Assembly (NCBI GenBank): GCA_035771165.1
Contig: JAWNZC010000337.1
Coordinates: forward strand, 2,282,501 to 2,346,500
DNA from: Paragorgia papillata
Taxonomy: Eukaryota; Cnidaria; Anthozoa; Scleralcyonacea; Coralliidae
DNA: 64,000 bases
Direction of reading: 5' to 3'
Notes under the pieces: model-generated
What the model saw: only the letters and a program-made list of their open reading frames with translations
Database searches by the model: none
Told to the model about the DNA's origin: nothing
Shown here: positions 42,901 through 54,900 of the stretch, piece by piece
How the letters are laid out: every line of letters begins with the position of its first letter
How positions within the stretch are numbered: position 1 is the stretch's first letter
Made by a program: the position numbers and the translations under genes

Positions 42901-45900
42901 GGGGGGCAAAATTGCAAACCCGGATGTAAGACTACTCGGTCCCAGTACTTTTCCTACTATCCGAGAGCTCTTGGATAGGATAGGTCTGGGACCGAGTAGT
43001 TTTACATCCGGGTTGGCAATTTTGCCCCCCAACTGATCCACGATGGCAGCCTTCAATTGGTTACCCGCGTTTGACTGGAGTTCCCACCCCAATGCCCCCT
43101 CTAGTTTTATGTATGATCTCTATGCGTTAGTTCACTAATACTTTGAAGAAGTGCAGAGTACGTCATTTTTCGCCATTGACGTCATTTTCAACTCTTTGAA
43201 TTCTATTGAAAATATACAAAAGCTAATACAAAAAACAAACCTGAAAAACATTCAAAAGAAAAATTGAAAATAAATTAACGTAATAGGATGAAAATTATGT
43301 ATTCTATACTTATTAAGGTTCTACATTATGTATTCTATACCTTTTGATATTATGTATTCTATACCTTTTGATATTATGTATTCTATACCTTTTGATATTA
43401 TGTATTCTATAACTTTTGATATTATGTATTCTATACCTTTTGATATTATGTATTCTATACCTTTTGATATTATGTATTCTATACCTTTTGATATTATGTA
43501 TTCTATACCTTCTGATATTATGTATTCTATACCTTTTGATATTATGTATTCTATACCTTTTGATATTATGTATTCTATACCTTTTGATATTATGTATTCT
43601 ATACCTTTTGATATTATGTATTCTATACCTTTTGATATTATGTATTCTATACCTTTTGATATTGTGTATTCTATACCTTTTGATATTATGTATTCTATAC
43701 CTTTTGATATTATGTATTCTATACCTATTGATATTGTGTATTCTATACCTTTTGATATTATGTATTCTATACCTTTTGATATTATGTATTCTATACCTTT
43801 TGATATTATGTATTCTATACCTTTTGATATTATGTATTCTATACCTTTTGATATTATGTATTCTATACCTTTTGATATTATGTATTCTATACCTTTTGAT
43901 ATTATGTATTCTATACCTTTTGATATTGTGTATTCTATACCTTTTGATATTATGTATTCTATACCTTTTGATATTATGTATTCTATACCTTTTGATATTG
44001 TGTATTCTATACCTTTTGATATTATGTATTCTATACCTTTTGATATTATGTATTCTATACCTTTTGATATTATGTATTCTATACCTTTTGATATTGTGTA
44101 TTCTATACCTTTTGATATTATGTATTCTATACCTTTTGATATTATGTATTCTATACCTTTTGATATTATGTATTCTATACCTTTTGATATTATGTATTCT
44201 ATACCTTTTGATATTATGTATTCTATACCTTTTGATATTATGTATTCTATACCTTTTGATATTATGTATTCTATACCTTTTGATATTGTGTATTCTATAC
44301 CTTTTGATATTATGTATTCTATACCTTTTGATATTATGTATTCTATACCTTTTGATATTGTGTATTCTATACCTTTTGATATTATGTATTCTATACCTTT
44401 TGATATTATGTATTCTATACCTTTTGATATTATGTATTCTATACCTTTTGATATTGTGTATTCTATACCTTTTGATATTATGTATTCTATACCTTTTCAT
44501 ATTATGTATTCTATACCTTTTGATATTATGTATTCTATACCTTTTGATATTATGTATTCTATACCTTTTGATATTATGTATTCTATACCTTTTGATATTA
44601 TGTATTCTATACCTTTTGATATTATGTATTCTATAATTTGCAAGTAGGGCAAACACAATTATAAATACTTATTGGTTATACCCATGGGATGTAAAGTCAC
44701 ATGCCATTTAATTAAAACACTCTACTTGAAAAAAATGGTGGCCACTATTGTTGTTTCATTGTATAACCTCACTAAAGTTTAATTTTATAGTGTAAAGATT
44801 TGAAGATGGTCTTAATAATTGAACTATATCTGAGTTTGTCGAGCGCAGTCGGAGTCAACCTCGTACCCAGGGTCTTACCTCCGCTCCCCCCTCCCCCCTC
44901 GCTGCGGAAAGACCCTGGTACACGCTGGTCACGTGCTTCCAAGTGCTACCTGATCAAATTTCATACACAGGGAGGGTCCCAGCAGGGTTCATTTTTGTCA
45001 CCTGAAACCACTCGAAGTTTTACACAAACTGTCGAAAGACGAAAGTGTTTAGCCATGTTTTACAGCAGCCTTCATTTCGCTGTCGTCAACAGTGGCTATT
45101 CAAACATCAACCTCAAACCTAAACAAGTCTCGAGGCAGTTTACTTTGGCAAAGATGTTGTGGCCGTGCTACCAACGGGATATGGAAAGTCTCTAATATAT
45201 AATCTTCTTCGGTCGCTCTTTTACGACAAAATCAACTGCAGTCAGGGCAGTGAACGACCGACCGAGGCGTCTCCCCTTCATCCTGTAATCATCGTAGTGT
45301 CTCCGTTAAATGCGCTCATCAAAGATCAAATAAGAAAGAGCAGTCAAGGAAATATCAAAGCGACTGTGCTGGGTCAAAGTTGAGTCAAATTTCAAACTAA
45401 ACAACCCCTCCCTACAGTGAAATAATTGTTACTGCCCATATTTTGGGAAGCACGTGACCAGCGTGTACCAGGGTCTTTCCGCAGTGAGGGGGGAGCGGAG
45501 GTAAGACCCTGGGTACGAGGTTGAGTCGGAGTCAGACAGAAGGCTCTTCTTTCTTTGGCTACTACCCTAAGGCAGGGGTGGGAGCTACTCCTATCCCTGA
45601 TGGTGTTGATTTTGCGGAGGGAGGAAAACCGGGGAACCCAGTGAAAAACCCTCGAAGCACAGGAGAGAGTCGACAATGGACCACTTTCATAATAGCGACT
45701 AATTTGAATATTCTTTTATGTGCATCTTAATAAGCCTTTCTGGCCTCGTTTGTGTGTCTGCAATTCAAATGAATCTTTGCTTCATAACGAGGCCAGAAAG
45801 GCTCATTAAGATGCACATAAAATAATATTTTAACTGATGGCCATTATGAAAGTGGTCTATTCTACCCACATAAAGTCACCCATCAAAGTACTAACCCCAT

Positions 45901-48900
45901 TCGACCGGGCTGAACTTCAGTAATGAGAGGCAGCGCGCTAACAGCTTGTGCCACGTCAAAAAAACAACAAAAAAAACCACTTCTCTTTTTACCTCTCTAG
46001 TTCGGACTCGCTCTTCTTGAGTTAGCTCTTCAGTTCTACTTCGTTCCGTTTCTTTGATTATCTCTTCAATAATATTTCCTTCCTTGACTGTGTCTCTTTT
46101 TTTCATTTTATTTTGTGTTTCACGAAGTTGCAATTTTACAATCTCTCCGATTGCTTCTGTTTCACTTTTATCCACAAATTCGTGCAACGCCAACCCCATC
46201 TTATGTCCAGATAACAGCCTTAATTTCTGATTCTGTACAAAAATTTGCCAAAAGTACACATCAATAGATTGCGAGGTTTATATAAGGTTGTGAGGTTTAT
46301 ATAAGGTTGCGAGGTTTATATAAGATTGCGAGGTTTATATAAGATTGCGAGGTTTATATAAGGTTGAGAGGTTTATATAAGGTTGCGAGGTTTATATAAG
46401 GTTGAGAGGTTTATATAAGGTTGCGAGGTTTATATAAGGTTGCGAGGTTTATATAAGGTTGCGAGGTTTATATAAGGTTGAGAGGTTTATATAAGGTTGA
46501 GGGGTTTATATAAGGTTGCGAGGTTTATATAAGGTTGAGAGGTTTATATAAGGTTGCGAGGTTTATATAAGGTTGCGAGGTTTATATAAGGTTGCGAGGT
46601 TTATATAAGGTTGCGAGGTTTATATAAGGTTGCGAGGTTTATATAAGGTTGCGAGGTTTATATAAGGTTGCGAGGTTTATATAAGGTTGCGAGGTTTATA
46701 TAAGGTTGCGAGGTTTATATAAGGTTGCGAGGTTTATATAAGGTTGTGAGGTTTATATAAGGTTGCGAGGTTTATATAAGGTTGCGAGGTTTATATAAGG
46801 TTGCGAGGTTTATATAAGGTTGAGAGGTTTATATAAGGTTGCGAGGTTTATATAAGGTTGCGAGGTTTATATAAGGTTGAGAGGTTTATATAAGGTTGAG
46901 AGGTTTATATAAGGTTGCGAGGTTTATATAAGGTTGAGAGGTTTATATAAGGTTGTGAGGTTTATATAAGGTTGTAAGGTTTATATAAGGTTGCGAGGTT
47001 TATATAAGGTTGCGAGGTTTATATAAGGTTGAGAGGTTTATATAAGGTTGAGAGGTTTATATAAGGTTGAGAGGTTTATATAAGCTTGCGAGGTTTATAT
47101 AAGGTTGAGAGGTTTATATAAGGTTGCGAGGTTTATATAAGGTTGCGAGGTTTATATAAGGTTGAGAGGTTTATATAAGGTTGAGAGGTTTATATAAGGT
47201 TGAGAGGTTTATATAAGGTTGCGAGGTTTATATAAGGTTGAGAGGTTTATATAAGGTTGCGAGGTTTATATAAGGTTGAGAGGTTTATATAAGGTTGCGA
47301 GGTTTATAACATGTATATAAACCGCGCGGTAATCAAAGAAAACCGACTTGATCATATTATAAGTAAGAATTACTGAGAACCGAGGCTTTTAGCCAAATAC
47401 AGCGGCCTCGAGGGGTTTATTTGGATAAAAGCCGAGGTTCGAAGAATTTTTAATGAACAGATTGCGCCGGTATGCCGGCGGCGCCGCAGTCACATCGACG
47501 GCGGCACTAGAAAAGTTGAATTTGGTTCAACTTTCAACGTTCCTGCGGTGCCGCCGACCTACGAATTTTTTATGGAAACATCTGACGCCGACATGCCGGC
47601 GAAGCAGTCGTCTCTCTAACATCATGTGATCAGTGTTAGCCAATCGAAGTATGGGTAGGAGGCGCCATAAATAATGTCATCATTTTTGCAAGCCACGTGC
47701 CAGCAACGCCGCTGAGCTTCTCGCCAACCAACCGCAGGCACCGCAGTCACATTCTCAACTTTGCCGGTGATAACTGCGGTGGCAGGACGCTGACATATAC
47801 CGGCGGCTCTTGCAGCTATATGGAAACCAGGCTTAATACCTACGCTATGACGACCTAAGTACAAAAGCATTCTTCAATCAAAACAAAAACATTCAATTAT
47901 TTGCCGTCCCAGGAGTAATCCCAACATCATCAACTTGCACATACAACGTTAACTGAAGCGTTCAATTGCAATGGCGACTTTGAAAAAGAATGATGGCCTG
48001 GGGTGAGGGACCATTTTTGGAGGGCAGGGAACTTTAATATCGAGGCAAAAATCTGATGATGAAACATCATGATTAAAAACATCAAGAGGTTGTGAACGTA
48101 TAAGATTGTGAAGTATATTAAATAGAAAGACCACACTTTGGGAGTGATTTTAACACGTGGAAGTTTCAATGCCCCCCAAACTGTACATGGCTACTCTCGC
48201 ACCAGTCTTTTTCAAAGTTGGCTATAAGATCTCGCTGTACTTGCAACAATTTTTAAAACTTTTTATGTTTTTCTTACTTCATCCTCTGAATTAAGGTATC
48301 CCATAATCAGATCCTCCATGCTAGTATCATCTAAAATCTCTGGATGTATTCTTGCCGTTCCACCATCACCAGTTCCCCTTCCTCCTGAAAGGAAATGAAT
48401 TGAATAATCATGTTAAAGTTATACTGAATATTTAAGAAAACAGAACAGTTGCTGTCTCCTCCGCAAGCGTCTCTTAAAATACAAATTAAAATGCATGATC
48501 AAACGCGCGCGGGGGAAGACGAAGATGCACTGGAATCTAATGTAAAGCGCGAGAGCGCATGGTTTGCGCCCCAGGCCTAAAAAACATTTTATGACCAAGA
48601 CGAGACCAATTACGAAAATCATGTAAACAGCTCCTAAAACACTGCCTACACAGTATTTTTTTTATTACCTTTATAGTGTACTTTATTGTAATATTTATGT
48701 TCGCCGGTCTGCGTTGTGGGCGGGGTTTGGTTCTGCCCAACGTTTATTGAATCAAGTAATATTTTGCATTTTATTCGATTATTGACATGTTGAAGGGATT
48801 TTTGGTGAAGAAAAATTTCGAGTGTAAGTATATATACGTTTTAAGACTAAACGGGACCAGTAGCGAAAATGCAAAATGCAAAATTAAGGCCTTTCGAATC

Positions 48901-51900
48901 GAACCCTGAGATTCCAGTGCAGTGCTCGGTTTGGTCGTAAAATCTATATATTCTTACACTCAAAATATTTCTTCACCAAAATCCGTTCATATTCAGTTTA
49001 ATCAAGTGAAATATCAAATTTTGCTTGTAATATACCCAATCCTTCTCCTGGTATTACCACCATTATATATACAGAACTCGTTACTTTAATCAAAGTTAGG
49101 ATTCGTTTACATCTACACTAAACCATTTATTATTTGTAAATTTAGTTTACGCGAGCTTTAAAACCACAGTAAGATCTTAATTGCGTGAGCCAAGTTAACC
49201 GTGCTAAAAGATATCGCTCCTCGTACTCCCCCTTCACATCTCACCCAGCTCCTTTCTTGGTTTCAAGGGCACCTTCAGAGCTAGGAACCAGGTGACCAAT
49301 ATACTGTCCAACCCCTCTTGTGCGACTGCCCCTGAATAATCCTATATCATTTATATTCTTGGTGTGCACTTGACATCATGGTGGCCATGTTGGAAGAACT
49401 TTATTAGCAGCTGTTGTATGCGGAGTATATTTTCCTCCAACATGGCCGCCGTATCTTTAGCCCCGTTAATACGACAAGCGATTTTGGTACGGCACCCTTA
49501 AATTCCGGCCCGCGGACCAATTTGTTTTGGCACAGCACCCCTGATTAATGTCGTGTAAACGGGTACGACTGCTACGACATCGGCCCGCGTACCCAAAATG
49601 TTAGGGGTGCCGAGACCGCCGTGATAGGTAGTCTCGGCCCGCCTAAATTTAGGGGCCGCGGACCAAAAGCAACTTACGCATGCGCACATTCTTCAAAACA
49701 AAGGCATTATGGCGTCTACAAAGTCGTCTACAAATAAAAGTAGGGGCAAAGTAGGGGCAAAATATGGTCAGATGAAGCAACTAGAACGCTTATACATTTG
49801 TGGGCAGAGGATGCAATTCAAGTTTCCTTATATACGTGTAAAACCAGCTAAGAAATGAAAACAAGCTAAGACAGCTTCAATAAAGTCAAATTAGCGTTTT
49901 TTAATCTTGTGAACAGGTATTCATGGAGAAGAGCTGTCTTTAAATTGTGTCCGCATGACTTTTTTTCTTTTCTTTATGTAAAGATAGCAAGCTACAGCCA
50001 ATTTATTTACCGCGTTTTTGTCCGCCATGTTTGAAAATACCCGCGAATATTGTTATTCACGTTTATTAATGCTTAAAATTGTTCCGATGGCTCAACAATT
50101 AAGAGGACCCTATTCGTGATCAGGAGTGCCGGTCACGAGAAAGTTAGACGTGCTTCGGGTCCGCCAAAAATGTGTCGTGTAAACGAAGCAGGCCATTTTA
50201 AGGAAAGTGGTCCGCGTGCCGAAATTTAAGAGTGCCGTACCAAAAACTCGTGTCGTGTAAACGGGGCTAAAATTTGTCTCCTAGATCTCAAGGCATTGAT
50301 TGTATAAGCCATCAATATGATGTAACAGAGTATATGGATGTATACAACTTTCTGTGAATCTGAATTCTTACCTTTTTTTTCAAAAACTTTTTTTCGAAAA
50401 AACAATAAAATATCTTTGGTGTTGGCTACACGTTTTACAAAGCGTTGTCCAAATCTGTTGACATTGAATGGAGAAAACCCACCGCTGTATTCTACCTGCA
50501 AAAACCGTGAAAAACCCGGTGTTTTTCTTCTTATTTTTTACTATATGGCGCTCTCTGCCACGCAAAGCCGTGTGGAATGAGCTTGTCTCACCCCCCACGT
50601 GACCCTGACCTCTGCCTTATTGTGATTGGTCGGTTAGCGTTTGAGGGCAAAACATTTTGCCCTCAAATGCTATAACTGACCAATCGCAGTAAGGAAGAGG
50701 TCAGGGTCACGTGGGGGGTGAGACAAGCCCATTATTATAAATTTATAGACGCTTTTAATAAGACACTTTTAAGAGTAGGTCATTTTCCGCCATTGACGTC
50801 ATTTTCAGCTATTTGAATTCTATTGAAAATACACAAAAGCTAAAACAATAAACGAAATTGAAAAGAATTCAAAAGAAAATTTGAAAAGAAATTGACGTCA
50901 TAGGGTAAAAATTACGTATTCTATATACTTATTAAAAGAGCCTATAGAGCGTTTTCACTCACGTGATCGGTGGCCCCATGGGGGTGGTGAAACAATACGA
51001 AATATTTGAATAAGAAAGAGCTAATTCCCATACCGTACACCAATATGGCCGCCATTTCATTGTTTTGGTACACCAATATGGCCGCCGTGACGTCAGATGA
51101 AAACGCTCTATAGACCTGGAGCGAGGGGTATTCTATAAGTAATAACATAGTTAATAGAACATATACATGGTTTGGATACTCGTCCAAAGTGATCGTTCTT
51201 TGTTTTTGTTCAAGTTTATGGAAATTTGTGCAATTTCACGGTATTGTATTTTCTGTATAATGAAGCAGTCATCCAATAGCAACGCTCGGGTTTAATTAGC
51301 GAGTTGCTTCATCGTCACGTGTTGTGGTGCTTCATCGTCACGTGTCCATATAATTTACTTCTATATAAGGAACTCCATTTTCAGTTTAACATGACCATGC
51401 TTCATGTTGAAAGACAATAGAGCTTCCAAACCATGTGAAAGACAATAGAGCTTCCAAACCATGTGAAAGACAATAGAGCTTCCAAACCATGTGAAAGACA
51501 ATAGAGATTCCAAACCATGTGTATGTTCTATTAACTATGGTAATAACATGGGTACAGCAAGAACAAACGAAAAAACTTTAACATTTCTTTTATTTTATTT
51601 TATTTTAGTGAACAAGAGCATTGCAAGAGCATTCATATTTTCATGAGAATCCAACGTATTCTCGGTTTTCACTCGGTGGCCCGGTTGGGGTGGTGAAACA
51701 ATACGAAATGTTTGAATAAGAATAGAGTTAAATTCCCAGGTTGTGCACCAACATGGCCGCCATTTCATTGTTTCTGTGCACCAACATGGCCGCCGTGGCG
51801 TCAGATGAAAACTAAGAATAGTATTCGAGCTATGAATGTTCAAAGTTTGCCATGATTATTTCATTTCTGGAGAAGTTTGTGCTCTCGATAACAATCAACA

Positions 51901-54900
51901 ATATCTTACGACGGACAAAAATAGGTAACTATGCATAAAAGCAATGGATTTTAGCATTAATGATCCATTAATGACATAAAGCAATATTACCAAGAAGAAT
52001 TTTGAGAGTTCATAACTCGAGAATTACACGCCAGATTCTGCCAACAAGTTTTTCGCTTGATAGATACTTTAAACTTTGGATGTTCCACCCCTGGCAAGTT
52101 TACATTATTGCTGACTCTATCTATTAGTGGTGTGCGTCGGATCGGATTGACCCCTTGTAATCCGAGGGTTTGCCAAAACTGTCAATCCGAATCCGATCCG
52201 ATCCGAAGCCAAAAAATCGTAGTCCGATCCGATCCGAAAACAGCTGCTCAAATCTGATCCGATCCGATCCGGTCCGAAAAAATTAAAACACCGGATATAT
52301 GTTGCAATAATTGCGCAAACTTTCCGAAAAGAAAACCAATGAACAAATAAATTTAAGAAAACTACTATACAATAATAATCTTATGTAATAATAGGCTTCA
52401 TATATAGTGCAACGTGCATACAACTAGTGAATTTGTTAATTTTGTGACAAAAACAATGACAAAAGTGAATCTGATGTGGGTAAAAAAGTGCAAAATCCGA
52501 TCCATTAACAGCTAGAAGATAACAGCACTCTTAAAACATCCCGTTCTTGAAGACGACGCGCACGTATCTTCCTGAATATTTTCGAAGAACTATTTATAAA
52601 TTCCCAAACTAAAAGTTTTACTGTGAGCAAATTTCAGAAAATGTCATTGTTTGTCGGGGTTTTTTAAAGTTCTGAATCTATTGTGAGGTGCTGGTATAGA
52701 TCGTTTTCATCTGACGTCACGGCAACCATATTGGTGTACCATCTTTGTACTATGAGAATTTAACTCAATTCTTATTAAAATATTCCGTATTGTTTCACCA
52801 CCCCCAATGGAGTCACCGATCACGTGAGTGAAAACGATCCATGGTTCTAGATCAATTTAACACATACGAACAACAATTAACATTTAACAAATAGATTCCA
52901 TTTTGCCGTTGTCTGTTCAGTTATAGATGTACAGATGACGTCACAACGTGGTAAGAACAAAAAAGTGGCCCACGAGACACAGTCGAGTGTGTCACTGATG
53001 TTCTTACCACGTTGTGACGTCCTCTGTACATCTATAACTGAACAGACAACAAAAAAATGGAATCTATTTGTTTTATACAAATTTTATTTTTATCGAAACT
53101 CTTGCCGGATTTGGGGCATGAAGAAAGAAATAAGCAAGTCAGCTGACGTGATCTGACGTATGAAAACACGCATAGCAACCAGGGTATTGTATAAAGAACA
53201 TTTGATTATAAAAATAATACATGCATGTTTGGAAATATGAAATTCAGCAAAGCGAACGAGTCAGATATCCTGTTCAACACGAGAAATAATTCCATACATC
53301 CAACTATCTATGTAATGATGTAATGTTCTGTTTATTAATATATAAAACAATAGTCCTATGGCTCCACAAAAATAGACCAGTATACTCTAATGCGTTTCAT
53401 GATAATCGAAGCATGTGAAATTATCGATTTCATTAGTGGCGGAAAAATCAATAAACTACTCTATTTTATATAATAAAAAGATGTTATTATTACCCGAATT
53501 CTTATTATCGGCTGTTTAGGTTGTTTTCTGTGGCCAGTATGCTCAAGGTTTGACTTTTGAATCAACTCCTCCACCTAACAGAAGAGGAAAAGAAAATTGC
53601 TGCTTATAATATTAAAGTGCATATAAACCCTCCATAGTTTTTACTTCCCTGTTTAGAGGGCGGAAAAACAGTTGTAAAGTTATTTTTACAGTTTTTGATT
53701 TGGTCGTTTTGTTTCCGAGGTATATCTCTTTGAACATTGGCAAAAAGTCCTATTCACAGGAAATTGCCGCAAATGCTATTTGGTCAATATTGGGATTGGA
53801 ACTACTTGATGTGACGTCATTTCCTCATTAATTCCATTGTCGACTATAAGTGAAGTGAAGTGAGGTGAGGTGAGGTGAAGTGAAGTGAAGTGAAGTGAAG
53901 TGAAGTGAAGTGAAGTGAAGTGAAGTGAAGTGAAGTGAAGTGAAGTGAAGTGAAGTGAAATGAAGTGAAATGAAAAGAAACTGAAAAATATTTTAAAAAG
54001 AACGCGGAGGTTTTAAAAACAGTTAAAGCATCTATCAAAGTGAGGCAATTGTAGAGGAATAAACTCGAAATCAGTATTTCGTTGCTAAAAATTTACTCTG
54101 GATTTATAATCTCGCTTACCTGTTCAGTTAAGTATTCCTGAATGGCTTCATCGTCAGTTGGGTCAACATCCGTCTCACTTAATATGACATCTTTTGTATA
54201 AAACGGTCGCACGGTTTTCAACAGGATTTTGTCCATGCGAAATTGTTTTTCCTGTATTTTTAGAATCCCGACATGTCTAGAAATTACACGATACAGTTAA
54301 AATACGCATATAGGATATTTACGTAAGTTTAGAACTGTTAGAACATGCACAAGTAAAACAATTTCTTTGATTGTGTAGTGTAGTGTAGTGTAGTGTAGTG
54401 TAGTGTAGTGTAGTGTAGTGCAGTGCAGTGCAGTGCAGTGCAGTGCAGTGCAGTGCAGTGCAGTGCAGTGCAGTGCAGTGCAGTGCAGTGCAGTGCAGTG
54501 CAGTGTAGTGTAGTGCAGGGCAGTGTATTGTAGTGCAATGTAATGCAGTGCATTGTAGTACAATGTAGTGTAATGTTGTGTAGTGTTGTGTTGTGTAGTG
54601 CAGTGCAGTGCAGTACAGTAAACTAACGGAAAAATGGAATCTATCCCTTAAAATTGAATTGAATTTTTGCTGAGTTAGGCTGTATAGCTGGATTTTCGCG
54701 GGCTTTTATAGCCTGAGCGCGGGCAACAATTGTTGCATGTATTACGTATACGGGATACATTTAATTTCATTATTTGTCTAATATCACGTGACCATAATAA
54801 ACCAATAGCAGTTTAAGTTACATTCAGTAAAAGACCAGCTATATAACAACATAAAACGTGGCACATGACATGGCAAACTAACTTTGGCTTTGCTTCTGCT

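Noticed and set aside
43313..44656. Long ORFs of 400-447 codons on both strands
   Set aside because: They arise from the 24-bp satellite, whose unit length is a multiple of three and has no stop in these frames. No start context, splice context or non-repetitive sequence supports a gene.
46268..47308. Regular 19-bp repeats that might suggest a CRISPR array
   Set aside because: The units are directly abutting with no unique spacers, no cas genes exist, and the genome is eukaryotic. It is a satellite.
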